Part shown: one piece after another, positions 26,348-38,460 of the stretch
Numbering within the stretch: position 1 is the first letter of the stretch
Layout: each line of letters opens with the position of its first letter
DNA from: Actinokineospora pegani
GTDB taxonomy: Bacteria; Actinomycetota; Actinomycetes; Mycobacteriales; Pseudonocardiaceae
DNA: 64,000 nt
Reading direction: 5' to 3'
NCBI RefSeq assembly: GCF_009745975.1
Contig: NZ_WHOL01000077.1
Location: forward strand, 111,493-175,492
The notes under the pieces: generated by a model
Told to the model about the DNA's origin: nothing
The model's database searches: none
Seen by the model: only the letters and a program-made list of their open reading frames with translations
Program-made: the position numbers and the translations under genes

Positions 26348-26365
26348 CACCGCCCGCGGTTCGGC

Positions 26366-26406
26366 GGTCCCGTTCGCGCTCTGGATCGGCGAGCGCGAAC
26401 GGGACC
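26366..26406. terminator. Bidirectional hairpin terminator
   Basis: GGTCCCGTTCGCGCTC (26366-26381) pairs perfectly with 26391-26406 around a nine-base loop. It lies between the convergent VKOR and TIM-barrel genes, 18 bases after one stop and 22 after the other, so it can end transcription from both sides. Confidence 0.85.
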
Positions 26407-26428
26407 GGAAGCGGGCACTGACCGCTTC

Positions 26429-27433
26429 TTACCTGTCCGAACTGAACGCCGCGTCGAAAGCCGCGGCGGGCGGGTCGAAAGCCATGCGGCGGACGAACTC
26501 CAACGCCTCCGGCGCGCCCACGAGGCGGTCCATGCCCGCGTCCTCCCACTCCACCGAGACCGGGCCGTCGTAGCCGATGGTGTTGAGCATGCGGAAGCAA
26601 GCCTCCCACGGTACGTCGCCGCGGCCGGTGGAGACGAAGTCCCAGCCGCGGCGCGGGTCGGCCCACGGCAGGTGGGAACCCATGCGGCCGTTGCGGCCGT
26701 TGCCGATCCGGCGCTTGGCGTCCTTGCAGTCGACGTGGTAGATGCGGTGGCGGAAGTCCCACAGGAAATCGGCGGGGTCGAGGTCCTGCCACACGAAGTG
26801 GCTGGGGTCCCAGTTGAGCCCGAACGCGGGTCGGTGCCCGATCGCGTCGAGCGCGGCGACGGTGGTCCAGTAGTCGTAGGCGATCTCCGACGGGTGCACC
26901 TCGTGGGCGAAGCGCACCCCCACCTCGTCGAACACGTCGAGGACCGGGTTCCAGCGGTCGGCGAAGTCCTGGTACCCGGCGTCCACCATGGACTGCGGCA
27001 CGGGCGGGAACATGGCCACGGTCTTCCAGATGCTGGACCCGGTGAACCCCACCACCGTGTCCACGCCCAGTGCCGCGGCCGCCCGGGCGGTCACCTTCAT
27101 GGCCTCCGCCGCCCGCTGCCGCACACCCTCCGGCTCGCCGTCGCCCCACACCCGTGCGGGCAGGATCGCCCGGTGCCGTTCGTCGATGGGGTCGTCGCAC
27201 ACAGCCTGGCCGGTGAGGTGGTTGGAGATGGCGAACACCCGCAACCCGTGCTCGTCCAGGATCGCGCGTCGACCGGCCACGTAGGACGGGTCCGCCACCG
27301 CCGCCCACGGGTCGAAGTGATCACCCCAGCAGGCGATCTCCAGCCCGTCGTAGCCCCACTGCCCGGCGAGGCGCGCCACCTCCTCGAACGGCAGGTCGGC
27401 CCACTGCCCGGTGAACAACGTGACGGGCCTCAT
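26429..27433 (-). CDS. Sugar phosphate isomerase/epimerase family (xylose isomerase-like TIM barrel)
   Basis: The 334-residue TIM-barrel protein belongs to the AP-endonuclease-2 / xylose-isomerase-like group. Visible features are [17 protein letters not shown] near the N-terminus, VGFTGSSIW, an [10 protein letters not shown] metal-binding strand, [21 protein letters not shown] and [11 protein letters not shown], the last being the usual metal-ligand glutamate. Such enzymes isomerise or dehydrate keto-inositols and sugars. The ATG at 27433 overlaps the dehydrogenase stop (ATGA), and both are in the operon of a sugar importer, which suggests catabolism of an imported sugar or inositol derivative. 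Confidence 0.9.
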   Translation of the reverse strand: MRPVTLFTGQWADLPFEEVARLAGQWGYDGLEIACWGDHFDPWAAVADPSYVAGRRAILDEHGLRVFAISNHLTGQAVCDDPIDERHRAILPARVWGDGEPEGVRQRAAEAMKVTARAAAALGVDTVVGFTGSSIWKTVAMFPPVPQSMVDAGYQDFADRWNPVLDVFDEVGVRFAHEVHPSEIAYDYWTTVAALDAIGHRPAFGLNWDPSHFVWQDLDPADFLWDFRHRIYHVDCKDAKRRIGNGRNGRMGSHLPWADPRRGWDFVSTGRGDVPWEACFRMLNTIGYDGPVSVEWEDAGMDRLVGAPEALEFVRRMAFDPPAAAFDAAFSSDR

Positions 27434-28611
27434 CCGATCTCCTCCCAGCCACTGCCCTGGCTCGATGACCGCGCCACCGCGTCGAGGACGAGCTGCACCT
27501 GCAGCCCGTCGGCGAACGACGGCGTCGGGTCGACGCCGTCGGCGAGGTCGCGCACGAGATCGGCGACCTCGTGGGTGAACGTGTGCTCGTAACCCAGGCC
27601 GTGCCCGGGCGGCCACCACGCCCCCGCGTAGGGGTGCCCGGGCTCGGTGACCAGGATCCGCCGGAAGCCCGCGGTGGCCGGGTCGTCGGCGCCGTCGAAG
27701 AACGACAGCTCGTTCATCGACTCGAAGTCGAACGCCAGCGACCCGAGGCTGCCGTTCACCTCCAGCCGCAGCGCGTTCTTGCGCCCCGTCGCGAACCGCG
27801 TGGCCTCGAAGCTCGCCAGCCCGCCGCCTGCGAACCGCCCCAGGAACAGCGCGGCGTCGTCGACGGTGACCCGACCGCGGCCCACTGGGCCCGAATCAGC
27901 CGAGTCGCCCGCCGCCACCGGCAGGGGGCGCTCGCGCACGAACGTCTCCATCAGCGCGGTCACACCGGTGAGCCGGTCACCGACCACGAACTGCGCCAGG
28001 TCGACCGCGTGGGCGCCGATGTCGCCCAGCGCTCCCGATCCCGCCCGCTCGGCCCGCAGCCGCCACACCAGCGGGAACTGCGGGTCGACGATCCAATCCT
28101 GCATGTAGGTGCCGCGCACGTGCCGGATCTCGCCCAGCCGCCCGTCGGCGACCAGCTTGCGGGCCAGCGCCACGGCGGGCACCCGCCGGTAGTTGAAGCC
28201 GACCATGCTGTGGACACCCCGTTCGCGGGCGCGCTCGGCGGCGGCGGCCATCGCCCTGGCCTCGTCCACGGTGTTGGCCAGGGGCTTCTCGCACAGCACG
28301 TGCTTGTCGGCGTCCAGCGCGGCGATGGCGATCTCGGCGTGGCTGTCGCCGGGTGTGCAGATGTCGACGAGCGCCACGTCGTCGCGGCGCAGCAGCGCCT
28401 TCCAGTCGGTCTCGGTGTCGCGCCAGCCCAGCCGGTCGGCCGCGGCGCGGGTGCGGGTGGCGTCGCGGCCGCAGAGGACGGCCAGGTCGGGGGTGAGCCG
28501 CAGGTCGAAGAAGTGGGCGGCGGTGCGCCACGCCTGCGAGTGGACCGCGCCCATGAAGGCGTGCCCCACCATCGCGACCCCGAGGCGCCGCGAGGTGCTG
28601 CCCGCCGTCAC
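27430..28611 (-). CDS. Gfo/Idh/MocA family oxidoreductase
   Basis: The protein has 393 residues, with an N-terminal Rossmann fold ([11 protein letters not shown] near residue 10), then [13 protein letters not shown], the conserved CEKPLANT motif near 115 with the catalytic-type lysine, and a C-terminal substrate domain containing [13 protein letters not shown]. These NAD(P)-dependent enzymes oxidise sugars or cyclitols. The GTG start at 28611 overlaps the stop of the binding-protein gene. It works with the downstream TIM-barrel enzyme and upstream ABC importer. The exact sugar is not readable; myo-inositol-like or aminosugar substrates are possible. Confidence 0.92.
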   Translation of the reverse strand: MTAGSTSRRLGVAMVGHAFMGAVHSQAWRTAAHFFDLRLTPDLAVLCGRDATRTRAAADRLGWRDTETDWKALLRRDDVALVDICTPGDSHAEIAIAALDADKHVLCEKPLANTVDEARAMAAAAERARERGVHSMVGFNYRRVPAVALARKLVADGRLGEIRHVRGTYMQDWIVDPQFPLVWRLRAERAGSGALGDIGAHAVDLAQFVVGDRLTGVTALMETFVRERPLPVAAGDSADSGPVGRGRVTVDDAALFLGRFAGGGLASFEATRFATGRKNALRLEVNGSLGSLAFDFESMNELSFFDGADDPATAGFRRILVTEPGHPYAGAWWPPGHGLGYEHTFTHEVADLVRDLADGVDPTPSFADGLQVQLVLDAVARSSSQGSGWEEIG

Positions 28612-29651
28612 GACTCGAACCCGAGCGGCAGGTAGGTGTCCACGTTGTCCTTGGTGATCGTGGCGGAGGCGAGGGTCAGCGACATCGGGACCTCCTTCTC
28701 GACGAGGTCGCCCATACCCCGGTTCTGCGCGACGAGCCGCGCCAGGGCCACGGCCGACGACGCCATCGACGGGCTGTAGGTCACGGTCGCCTTGAGGACG
28801 GTGTCGTCGGCCTTGATCGCGCGCATGGCGTTGGCCGAGCCCGCGCCGCCGACCATGAGGAACTCCCCGCGCCCGGCCTGCTGGATCGCGGCGAGGACGC
28901 CGATGCCCTGGTCGTCGTCGTGGTTCCACAGCGCGTCGAGCCGCGGTGCGGCCTGCAGCAGGTTGGCCGCGATGCGCTGCCCGCCTTGTGCGGTGAAGTC
29001 CGCGGCCTGGCGCGGGCCGACCGAGTAGCCGTAGGAGGACAGCGCGTCGACGAAGCCCCTGCTCCGGTCCTGGGTCAGCGGCAGGTTGTCGATTCCCGCG
29101 ATCTCGCCGATCACCGGGTTGCTGACCCCCTTGGCCTTGAGCTGCTCGCCGATGTAGGTGCCCGCGGCGACGCCCATGCCGTAGTTGTCGCCGCCGATCC
29201 ACGTGCGGTAGGCCAGCGGTGAGTCGAACACGCGGTCGAGGTTGATCACCGGGATGCCCGCGTCCATCGCCTTGCGGCCCAGGGCGGTGAGCTGGCTGCC
29301 GTCGTTGGGCAGGATCACCAGCGCGGAGACCTTCTTGGTGATCAGCGTGTCGACGGCCGCGATCTGCTGGGTGATGTCGGTGGTCGGGTTAACCGCCTCG
29401 AACGTGACGTCCGGGTAGCGCGCCGCCTGGGCCTGGGCGTTGGCGGCGATGGCGGCGATCCACCCGTGGTCGGCCGCGGGGCAGGAGAAGCCGATGGTGA
29501 CGGGCTTGCCGGGCTCGGCGTTGTCGCCCGCGGGGGCCGCCCCCGCGGCGTTGTTCGCCGGGGCGGCGTTGCTGGTGCAGGCGGTCAGCGCCGCTACGGC
29601 GCCGATCCCGAGGGCGCCGGAGAGGAACCCGCGGCGGGAGTGGTCGGACAT
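28608..29651 (-). CDS. Sugar ABC transporter substrate-binding lipoprotein
   Basis: The product is a 347-residue periplasmic-binding-type protein. Its leader has both a twin-arginine (SRRGFLSGALG) and a lipobox (LTAC, Cys25), indicating a Tat-exported lipoprotein. The body follows the ribose-binding type I fold: GFSCPAADHGWIAAI, ISALVILPNDG-like strand, INLDRVFD, WIGGDNYGMG and LDALWNHDDDQGIG. AGGAG precedes the ATG at 29651. It delivers the sugar to the permease and ATPase encoded just upstream. Confidence 0.93.
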   Translation of the reverse strand: MSDHSRRGFLSGALGIGAVAALTACTSNAAPANNAAGAAPAGDNAEPGKPVTIGFSCPAADHGWIAAIAANAQAQAARYPDVTFEAVNPTTDITQQIAAVDTLITKKVSALVILPNDGSQLTALGRKAMDAGIPVINLDRVFDSPLAYRTWIGGDNYGMGVAAGTYIGEQLKAKGVSNPVIGEIAGIDNLPLTQDRSRGFVDALSSYGYSVGPRQAADFTAQGGQRIAANLLQAAPRLDALWNHDDDQGIGVLAAIQQAGRGEFLMVGGAGSANAMRAIKADDTVLKATVTYSPSMASSAVALARLVAQNRGMGDLVEKEVPMSLTLASATITKDNVDTYLPLGFES

Positions 29652-29677
29652 GGTCGCGCTCCTGTTCGGGGGAGGGG

Positions 29678-30683
29678 TCATGGGGTTGAGCGGCGCGCCC
29701 GGGCCTGGACGAGCACCGCGGCGACGATGATCGCGCCCTTGGCGATGTTCTGGACGTCGGTGTCGAGGTTGTTCAGCACGAACAGGTTCGTGATGGTGGT
29801 GAAGACCAGCACGCCGAGGATCGAGCCGACCAGCGTGCCGCGGCCGCCGGACAGCAGCGTGCCGCCGATGATCACCGCGGCGATGGCGTCGAGTTCGTAG
29901 AGCGTGCCGTGGGTGCTCGACCCGGTGGTGGTGAGCGAGGCGATCATGATCGCGGCGACGCCGCAGCACAGCCCGGACACCACGTAGAGCGCCGCGGTGT
30001 GCCTGCGCACGTCGAGCCCGGCCAGCCGGGCCGCCTCCGGGTTGCCGCCGATGGCGAAGGTCCGGCGACCGAAGGTCGTGCGGTTGAGCACCACCCACCC
30101 GATCGCGACGACGGCGGCGAACAGGTAGACCAGCAGCGGGATCCCGAGCAACCGCGTGGTGGCGATCGCGGCGATCGTCGGGTCGGTGACGATCTGGCTG
30201 CGCCGCCCGGAGATCCGCTCGGCCAGCCCCTGCGCGGATATGAGCATCGCCAGGGTGACGATGAACGGCACGATCCGCCCGTAGGCGATCAACAGGCCGT
30301 TGAGCAGCCCACCGGCCGCGCCCACGGCCAACGCGCACAACACCATCACCCACGGCCCGAACGACTGCGTCGCCACCGTCGTCGCCCAGACCGAGGCCAA
30401 CGCCATCAGCTTGCCGACCGAGAGGTCGATCCCCCCGCCGATGATCACGAACGTCGCCCCGACGGTGATCACCCCGATGATCGACGCCGAGGTGAGGATC
30501 GTCAGCAGGTTCGCCGTGGTCGCGAACGTGTCGGCCGTCGCGACACCGACCACGGCGAGCAGCGCGAGCACGGCGACGAGCCCGAGGTTGTGGCCCACTC
30601 CGCCGAGGAACAGCCTGCTCCACGGCGACGGGCCCGCGGCGGGCTCCTCCGTCGCCATCGGCTCCGCAGAGACGGTGGTCTGC

Positions 30684-30691
<8 letters not shown>
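29678..30691 (-). CDS. Sugar ABC transporter permease (RbsC family)
   Basis: This 337-residue membrane protein has about eight to ten helices. The family pattern GGGIDLSVGKLMALAS is near residue 82, and the EAARLAGLDVRR coupling segment is near 218. GGTLLSGGRGTLVGSILG follows near residue 275. It matches RbsC/XylH-type permeases for pentoses, hexoses or inositols. Its start overlaps the ATPase gene end by eight bases, and the binding-protein gene follows 26 bases later. Confidence 0.93.
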
Positions 30692-32180
<1,489 letters not shown>

Positions 32181-32216
32181 GCGAGGACGGTAGGAGTGTT
32201 GACCAGCGCCGTACAA

Positions 32217-32253
32217 CGTCGCAATAATGTCTTTTCCCGGTAATAATCCGACG
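32217..32253. promoter_or_regulatory. Putative operator between importer operon and ROK repressor
   Basis: CGTCGCAATAAT (32217-32228) and AATAATCCGACG (32242-32253) form an imperfect inverted repeat in an unusually AT-rich 83-base gap between divergent starts. It is well placed for the ROK repressor, but the match is only about 9 of 12. Confidence 0.45.
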
Positions 32254-32263
32254 ATATTGGTTC

Positions 32264-33472
32264 GTGATGCTGCTGCCGATCCCGCCGTTGCGCCTCGCCG
32301 CACCGCCGCCGTCCGGCCGCGCTGACGCGGCCACCACGCTGAGCGCCGTCGCCCGGCTCGTCGCGTCCGGCACGGCCGTGAGCAAGGCCGACCTCGGACC
32401 GGCCGCCGGGCTGGCCCGCACCACCGTCAGCGGCGCCGTCGACGAGCTGCTGGCCCGCGGCGTGCTCCAGCTCGACGGCACCCGCCCGACGGTGGGCCGC
32501 GGCCGTCCGGCCGACCGGCTCGCCCTGTCCCCGGACAGCGGGGTGGTGCTGCTCGCCGACGTCGGCGCCCACGGGGCGCACCTCGCCGTCGTCGACCTCA
32601 GCCAGCGGGTGCTCGGCCACACGCACCTGACCGTCGACGTGCGGGACGGACCAGAGGTCGTCCTCGGCCTCGTCGAGGCCGCGTTCGACGCGCTGTGGCC
32701 GGGCGGGGCGGTGCGCGCGGTCGTGATCGGCCTGCCCGGCCCGGTCGACGGGCAGCTCGGGCAACCGGTCCGGCCGCCGATCATGCCCGGCTGGCACGCC
32801 TACCCGGTCGCCGAGCGGCTGCGCCGCCGCCACGGCTGCCCGGTCGTGCTGGAGAACGACGTCAACCTGCGCGCACTCGGCGAAGCCCGCGCGCTGCCCC
32901 CCGACCAGTCACCACTGCTGTTCGTCAAGGTCGGCACCGGCATCGGCGGCGGACTGATCACCCAGGACGGCGCCCTCCACCACGGCGCCGACGGCGCGGC
33001 GGGCGACATCGGGCACATCCGCGTCCGGGGCGCCCCCGACGTCGTCTGCGTGTGCGGCAACGTCGGCTGCATCGAGGCCGTCGCCTCCGCCCACGCCATC
33101 GCGCGCAGCCGAGGCGTCGACGTCCCCGGCCTGCGCACGCTCATCGCCCACGGTGACGCCGAGGCCCTGGCGCTGGTCCGCGAGGCGGCAGGCCTCGTCG
33201 GCGAGGTCGTGGCCACCCTGGTGCACTTCGCCAACCCCGCCCGCGTCACCATCGGCGGATCGGTCACAGCGGCCAGCGACGAACTGCTCGCAGGCGTGCG
33301 CAGCGTCGTCTACCAGCGCGCGCTGCCCCTCGCCACCCGCAACCTCGTGCTCACCGGCAGCACCCTGGGGGAGTACGCGGGCCTGGCGGGCGCCGTGGTC
33401 CTGGGCATCGAGCAGGTCCTGAGCCCCGCTGTCCTCCCAACCCTGAGCCCCATCCCGCGCGCCGGCATGTGA
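32264..33472 (+). CDS. ROK family transcriptional regulator
   Basis: This 402-residue regulator has an N-terminal winged HTH (KADLGPAAGLARTTVSGAVDEL, residues 40-65), followed by the ROK sugar-kinase-like fold with ADVGAHGAHLAVVD, VGTGIGGGLI and a CVCGNVGCIEAVAS zinc-type cysteine motif. Such proteins repress sugar uptake operons and release DNA on binding a sugar. It is divergent from the sugar importer operon, its likely target. The GTG at 32264 and ATG at 32267 are adjacent and both are possible starts. Confidence 0.92.
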   Translation: MMLLPIPPLRLAAPPPSGRADAATTLSAVARLVASGTAVSKADLGPAAGLARTTVSGAVDELLARGVLQLDGTRPTVGRGRPADRLALSPDSGVVLLADVGAHGAHLAVVDLSQRVLGHTHLTVDVRDGPEVVLGLVEAAFDALWPGGAVRAVVIGLPGPVDGQLGQPVRPPIMPGWHAYPVAERLRRRHGCPVVLENDVNLRALGEARALPPDQSPLLFVKVGTGIGGGLITQDGALHHGADGAAGDIGHIRVRGAPDVVCVCGNVGCIEAVASAHAIARSRGVDVPGLRTLIAHGDAEALALVREAAGLVGEVVATLVHFANPARVTIGGSVTAASDELLAGVRSVVYQRALPLATRNLVLTGSTLGEYAGLAGAVVLGIEQVLSPAVLPTLSPIPRAGM

Positions 33473-33483
33473 ACGACGGTGAA

Positions 33484-33530
33484 CACGCCCATATGGGGTT
33501 GGTTGTGGACGGGGATACAACATGTAGTGT
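33484..33530 (+). promoter_or_regulatory. Candidate NrdR boxes and nrd promoter
   Basis: On the minus strand 33516-33530 reads ACACTACATGTTGTA, close to the NrdR box consensus (ACACwATATwTTGT). About 31 bases upstream, centre to centre, lies the palindrome CCCATATGGG (33488-33497), the usual spacing of paired NrdR boxes, though it is a weaker match. The same stretch has a possible promoter, TTGTGG and TAGTGT 16 bases apart. NrdR represses ribonucleotide reductase genes in response to ATP/dATP. Confidence 0.55.
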
Positions 33531-33536
33531 CTCGCA

Positions 33537-33735
33537 CGTCGATGGTTCCGACGCTCCCGCCGGGGGCGGAGGAGGCAAGAGGGAACCCGGTGTGATTCCG
33601 GGACTGCCCCGCAGCGGTGAGTGGAAACGACAGCCGTCACAGAGCACTGAGGGCTCGCGCCCTTGGGAAGCGACGGCCAGTAGGTCCGGCTGGGAGCCGG
33701 GTGTCCGCGAGTCCGAAGACCTGCCGTCGACGCGT
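33537..33735 (+). promoter_or_regulatory. Cobalamin (B12) riboswitch
   Basis: The conserved parts of the AdoCbl aptamer are visible in order: GAGGCAAGAGGGAA (33571-33584), CCGGTGTGATTCCGGGACTG, CCCCGCAGCGGTGAG and finally the B12 box as GAGTCCGAAGACCTGCCG near 33710-33727. It lies upstream of class Ia ribonucleotide reductase genes, which do not need B12. In Streptomyces coelicolor the same arrangement switches off the class Ia enzyme when B12 is available for the class II enzyme. About 125 bases separate it from the nrdA start. Confidence 0.93.
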
Positions 33736-33860
33736 GCGCCGTCCGGCGCACGCGTGTCCGGGGCCTCGTGGGCGGGCCGACACGGATGGCGCGCCGGTTG
33801 TGCGCGCCCCTGTGTGGTCGCCTCGTGCCCCGGGCCGCTCCAGGCCGCGAGGAGAGGGCT

Positions 33861-36683
33861 GTGACGACCACAACGACGACCACGCCGACGAACCCGACCA
33901 CGGGTGGCGGCGGCGCGCAGGTGCGGGTCATCCGCCGCGACGGGACCGTTTCGGAGTTCGACGCCACCAAGATCCAGGTGGCGGTGACCAAGGCGTTCCT
34001 GGCGGTGGAGGGCGGCGCCGCGGCGTCCTCGTCCAGGCCGCGCCCGCTGGTGGCGGAGCTGACCGACCAGGTGCGGCAGGCGGTGCTCGAGCACGCCGGC
34101 CCGGGGAACCCGCTGCACATCGAGCAAATCCAGGACCAGGTCGAACTGGCGCTGATGCGCGACGGTCACCACCAGGTCGCGCGCGCCTACGTGCTCTACC
34201 GCGAGGAGCACGCGCGGGCCCGGGAGACCGCGCCCGTCGCGCCCGGGTTCCGCGTGAAGGGCACGGACGGTGGATTGCGCCCGGTCGATTGGGACCGGAT
34301 CGGGGTGGTGGTCGCCGAGGCGTGCGGGGGGCTGGCCGACGTCTCGCCCGCGGCTGTGCTGGGCGAGGTGCGCCGGGTCCTGCACGACGGGATCACCGCC
34401 GACGAGCTGGCCGTGGCGCTGGTGATGGCGGCGCGGGCGCTGGTGGAGACCGAGCCGAACTACTCCTCCGTCGCCGCCCGCCTGCTGCTGGACCGGCTGC
34501 GGCGGGAGGTGCTGACCAGGGTCGAGGGGCGTCCGGTGGAGGCGACCGGGGCGGAATTGTCCTACGCCGAGCACTTCCCGGCGTACGTGCGGCTGGGCAT
34601 CGAGCTGGGGCGGTTGGACCCCGAGTTGGCCGGGTTCGACCTGGACCGGTTGGCCTCGGCCATCCGCCCGGAACGGGACCGGCAGTTCGACTTCCTGGGG
34701 ATGCAGACGCTCTACGACCGCTACTTCCTGCACGACCGCGGTGTGCGCTACGAACTGCCGCAGTCGTTCTTCATGCGGGTCGCGATGGGGCTGGCGCTGC
34801 GCGAGGACGACCGCGAGGCGCGGGCGATCGAGTTCTACGAGCTGCTGTCGTCGTTCGACTTCATGTGCTCGACCCCGACCCTGTTCAACTCCGGTACCAC
34901 CAGGGCGCAGTTGTCGTCGTGCTTCCTGACCACGGTCGACGACGACCTGCGCGGCATCTTCCAGGGCTACCAGAACAACGCGCTGCTGGCGAAGTTCTCC
35001 GGCGGGCTGGGCAACGACTGGACACCGGTGCGCGGCATGGGCGCGCACATCCGGGGCACCAACGGCGAGTCGCAGGGGGTCGTGCCGTTCCTCAAGATCG
35101 CCAACGACACCGCGGTGGCGGTCAACCAGGGCGGCAAGCGCAAGGGCGCGGCGTGCGCGTACCTGGAGACCTGGCACGTCGACGTGGAGGAGTTCCTCGA
35201 CCTGCGCAAGAACACCGGTGACGACCGGCGGCGCACGCACGACATGAACACCGCGAACTGGGTGCCGGACGAGTTCCTGCGCCGGGTCGAGGCCGATGCC
35301 ACGTGGACGCTGTTCTCCCCCGACGAGGTGCCCGACCTGCACGACCTGCACGGGCTGGCGTTCGCCGAGCGCTACCGCGCCTACGAGGACGCCGCGGAGC
35401 GCGGCGAGGTCCGCGTGGTCAAGCGGGTGCGGGCGGTGGAGCTGTGGCGGCGGATGCTGACCGTGCTGTTCGAGACCGGCCACCCGTGGATCACCTTCAA
35501 GGACCCGTGCAACCTGCGCTCGCCCCAACAGCACGCCGGGGTGGTGCACTCGTCGAACCTGTGCACCGAGATCACCCTCAACACCAGCGTGACCGAGGTG
35601 GCCGTGTGCAACCTCGGCTCGGTGAACCTGGCCCGGCACGTCACCGCCGACGGCCTCGACGCCGAGCGGCTGCGGCGGACGGTCCACACCGCCGTGCGCG
35701 TGCTGGACAACGTGATCGACCTCAACTACTACACGATCCCCGAGGCCGAGCGGTCCAACCTGCGCCACCGGCCGATCGGCCTGGGCCTGATGGGGTTCAG
35801 CGACGCCCTGCTCACCCAGCGGCTGGTCCCCGGTTCGCCGGAGGCGGTGGAGTTCGCCGACCGCAGCATGGAGCACATCAGCCACCACGCGCTCTCGGCC
35901 TCGGCGGACCTGGCCCGCGAGCGCGGCAGCTACGAGAGCTTCGAGGGCTCGCTGTGGAGCCGCGGGGTGCTGCCGATCGACTCGATCGCGCTGCTGGCCG
36001 AGGCCCGCGGGGGAGACCTCGACATGGACACCTCCTCCACACTGGACTGGGACGCCCTGCGCGCCAAGGTGCGCGGCGGCATGCGCAACTCCAACACGAT
36101 GGCCATCGCCCCCACCGCGACCATCTCCAACATCTGCGGTGTGGGCCAGTCCATCGAGCCCTTGTTCCGCAACCTCTACGTCAAGTCCAACATGTCCGGC
36201 GACTTCACCGTCCTCAACCGCCGCCTGGTCGCCGACCTCAAGGAGCGCGACCTCTGGGACGAGGCGATGGTGTCGGACCTGAAGTACTTCGACGGCTCGC
36301 TCGCGCCGATCGACCGGGTCCCCGACGACCTCAAGGCGCTCTACGCCACCGCGTTCGAGGTGGACCCCGCGTGGCTGGTCGAGGCCGCCTCCCGCCGCCA
36401 GAAGTGGATCGACCAGGCCCAGTCGCTCAACCTCTACATCGCCGCCCCCAACGGCCGCAAGCTCGACAACCTCTACCGGCTGGCCTGGCGCAAGGGCCTC
36501 AAGACCACCTACTACCTGCGCTCCACCGCCGCCACCAGCGTGGAGAAGTCCACGCTGCGCGGCACCGACGGCAAGCTCAACGCCGTGCGCCCGGTCCCCG
36601 CGCCGCCCCCGACCCCGGCGGCGATCGCCGATGACGCGCTCGTCTGCTCCGTCACCGACCCCGACTGCGAGGCCTGCCAGTGA
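33861..36683 (+). CDS. nrdA: Ribonucleoside-diphosphate reductase class Ia, alpha subunit
   Basis: This 940-residue enzyme reduces ribonucleoside diphosphates to deoxyribonucleotides. An N-terminal ATP-cone (residues 15-110, [14 protein letters not shown]) points to allosteric control. The barrel carries [21 protein letters not shown] (active-site Cys), [18 protein letters not shown] and the MPTATISNI-like [10 protein letters not shown] phosphate loop. The C-terminal tail ends with [12 protein letters not shown], whose cysteines shuttle electrons. The GTG at 33861 has AGGAGAGG upstream. It is coupled to nrdB by a GTGA overlap. Expression is likely controlled by the cobalamin riboswitch and NrdR boxes upstream. 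Confidence 0.96.
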   Translation: MTTTTTTTPTNPTTGGGGAQVRVIRRDGTVSEFDATKIQVAVTKAFLAVEGGAAASSSRPRPLVAELTDQVRQAVLEHAGPGNPLHIEQIQDQVELALMRDGHHQVARAYVLYREEHARARETAPVAPGFRVKGTDGGLRPVDWDRIGVVVAEACGGLADVSPAAVLGEVRRVLHDGITADELAVALVMAARALVETEPNYSSVAARLLLDRLRREVLTRVEGRPVEATGAELSYAEHFPAYVRLGIELGRLDPELAGFDLDRLASAIRPERDRQFDFLGMQTLYDRYFLHDRGVRYELPQSFFMRVAMGLALREDDREARAIEFYELLSSFDFMCSTPTLFNSGTTRAQLSSCFLTTVDDDLRGIFQGYQNNALLAKFSGGLGNDWTPVRGMGAHIRGTNGESQGVVPFLKIANDTAVAVNQGGKRKGAACAYLETWHVDVEEFLDLRKNTGDDRRRTHDMNTANWVPDEFLRRVEADATWTLFSPDEVPDLHDLHGLAFAERYRAYEDAAERGEVRVVKRVRAVELWRRMLTVLFETGHPWITFKDPCNLRSPQQHAGVVHSSNLCTEITLNTSVTEVAVCNLGSVNLARHVTADGLDAERLRRTVHTAVRVLDNVIDLNYYTIPEAERSNLRHRPIGLGLMGFSDALLTQRLVPGSPEAVEFADRSMEHISHHALSASADLARERGSYESFEGSLWSRGVLPIDSIALLAEARGGDLDMDTSSTLDWDALRAKVRGGMRNSNTMAIAPTATISNICGVGQSIEPLFRNLYVKSNMSGDFTVLNRRLVADLKERDLWDEAMVSDLKYFDGSLAPIDRVPDDLKALYATAFEVDPAWLVEAASRRQKWIDQAQSLNLYIAAPNGRKLDNLYRLAWRKGLKTTYYLRSTAATSVEKSTLRGTDGKLNAVRPVPAPPPTPAAIADDALVCSVTDPDCEACQ

Positions 36684-37753
36684 CCACGGACGCCACCAGC
36701 ACCAGCAGCGGCCTGGGCTCCATCGACCGCGGCGCGGGCCGCGTGCACGTGGACGACAAGGCGATGATCAACGCCCGCGCCGACGTCAACCAGTTGCTGC
36801 CGCTGAAGTACCACTGGGCGTGGGAGAAGTACCTGGCAGGCTGCGCGAACCACTGGATGCCGACCGAGGTGTCCATGCAGGCCGACATCGCCCTGTGGCG
36901 CACCCCGACCGGCCTCACCGACGACGAGCGCCACACGATCAAGCGCAACCTGGGCTTCTTCGCCGCATCGGAGTCCCTGGTGGCCAACAACGTCGTGCTC
37001 GCGGTGTATAGGCACCTGACCAACCCCGAGTGCCGCCAGTACCTGCTGCGCCAGGCGTTCGAGGAGGCCGTGCACACGCACACCTTCCAATACGTCTGCG
37101 AGTCCCTGGGCCTCGACGGCGGCGAGCTGTTCAACATGTACCGCGAGGTGCCGTCCATCACCGACAAGGCGGCGTGGGCGCTGGACCACACGCAGAACCT
37201 GGAGGACCCCGGGTTCCGCACCGGCACACCGGAGACCGACCGGGCGTTCCTGCGCGACCTGGTGGCGTTCTACGTCGTGTTCGAGGGCATGTGGTTCTAC
37301 ACCGGCTTCGCCCAGATCCTGTCCTTCGGCCGCCGCAACAAGATGGTGGGCGTCGCCGAGCAGTACCAGTACATCCTGCGCGACGAGTCCATCCACCTCA
37401 ACTTCGGCGTGGACGTGATCAACCAGATCAAGGCGGAGAACCCGCACCTGTGGACCGACGCCTTCCAGGCCGAAGTCCGCACCATGCTCGGCGAGGCGTG
37501 CGAGCTGGAGGTGGCCTACGGCCGCGACACCATGCCCAACGGGCTGCTGGGGCTCAACGCCGGGCAGTGCGAGCGGTACATGCGCTTCATCACCAACCGG
37601 CGCTGCGCCCAGCTCGGGCTGGCACCGGTGTTCGGCGCGGTGGACAACCCGTTCCCGTGGATGTCCGAGGCCATCGACCTGAAGAAGGAGAAGAACTTCT
37701 TCGAGACCCGCGTCACCGAGTACGCCTCCGGCTCCTCGCTCGACTGGGACTGA
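36680..37753 (+). CDS. nrdB: Ribonucleoside-diphosphate reductase class Ia, beta subunit
   Basis: This 357-residue ferritin-like protein houses the diiron-tyrosyl radical cofactor. Metal ligands are visible in [25 protein letters not shown] and [10 protein letters not shown]. The radical tyrosine lies in the LAVYRHL helix near residue 110. The GTG at 36680 overlaps the nrdA stop. A strong terminator follows the stop codon, so nrdA-nrdB is a two-gene operon. No nrdS-type regulator follows, unlike in Streptomyces. Confidence 0.96.
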   Translation: MTTDATSTSSGLGSIDRGAGRVHVDDKAMINARADVNQLLPLKYHWAWEKYLAGCANHWMPTEVSMQADIALWRTPTGLTDDERHTIKRNLGFFAASESLVANNVVLAVYRHLTNPECRQYLLRQAFEEAVHTHTFQYVCESLGLDGGELFNMYREVPSITDKAAWALDHTQNLEDPGFRTGTPETDRAFLRDLVAFYVVFEGMWFYTGFAQILSFGRRNKMVGVAEQYQYILRDESIHLNFGVDVINQIKAENPHLWTDAFQAEVRTMLGEACELEVAYGRDTMPNGLLGLNAGQCERYMRFITNRRCAQLGLAPVFGAVDNPFPWMSEAIDLKKEKNFFETRVTEYASGSSLDWD

Positions 37754-37765
37754 GCACCGGACGGC

Positions 37766-37801
37766 GTGTGAGGGGGCCCGGTGCGCCGGGCCCCCTCACA
37801 C
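37766..37801 (+). terminator. Terminator after nrdB
   Basis: GTGTGAGGGGGCCCGG (37766-37781) pairs perfectly with 37786-37801 around a TGCG loop, 13 bases after the nrdB stop. The 16-base stem is one of the strongest hairpins in the window. Confidence 0.9.
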
Positions 37802-37807
37802 GGCCCC

Positions 37808-38027
37808 CTACGCGGGATCGCCCACCACGACGATCCCGTCGTGGCCGCTGTAGCCGACCTGACCCCGGGATGAACAACACCCCGCCGAAGCGCACGACCA
37901 TGTCCACGTACCCCGAGCCGGTCTTGCCGCCGCGCCGGGAATTGGTGCCCAGGGCCTTGATCCCGATGTCGAAGGACCGCAGCGCCACCGCGTCGGCGAG
38001 GTCCGCCGTCGTCCAGGCCACGGTCAC
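37808..38027 (-). pseudogene. Small unidentified gene, frameshifted
   Basis: A GTG at 38027 overlaps the stop of the malate synthase remnant (GTGA) and starts a protein-like stretch ([20 protein letters not shown]...) of about 55 residues up to FIPG. After a one-base shift the frame continues as [17 protein letters not shown] and stops at 37808. I do not recognise the family. The overlap suggests it once followed malate synthase in an operon, and both are now broken. Confidence 0.5.
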
Positions 38028-38390
38028 GGCTTCGCCGCGAGGTGGACGGCGTAGGCGCGGGCGGTGAAGAACGGCGACAGGTCCTCGGCGAGCGGGGTGA
38101 TGTGGTGCAGCCACTGCCAGACCTGGCAGCGGGCGATGTCGGCGGTGGCCGCGTCCTCCATCAGCCCGTCGATCGCCACGGCGCCGGTCCCGCCCAGCCA
38201 GGCGTCGAGGTAGCGGACCGCCACCGACACGTCGGCGCGCAGTCCCGGCCAGGGGTTCGGTCCACCGCCAGCAGGTCGGCGGCGGTCACGCCGACGTCGG
38301 CCCGGTCGAGCTGGTCGGGGCAGTCGAACGCCACGGCGCAGACCGCCACCAGGCCGGGGTGTCCACCGCCGCCTCCGACCAGTCGAAGGG
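38024..38390 (-). pseudogene. Malate synthase remnant (C-terminal part)
   Basis: Minus-strand frames give the malate synthase A C-terminus in two pieces. One is [11 protein letters not shown]...[12 protein letters not shown] (about 38385-38260). After a frameshift comes [19 protein letters not shown]...[21 protein letters not shown] (about 38255-38090). The [10 protein letters not shown]-type motif is highly specific for this glyoxylate-cycle enzyme. The N-terminal three quarters of the gene are missing, so the remnant cannot be functional. Confidence 0.8.
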
Positions 38391-38460
38391 CTCCACGCGA
38401 TCCCGCAACGCATCCGGCATCAACCGACCTGACAATGTGCCCACGAGGTGGCGGGGTCCG

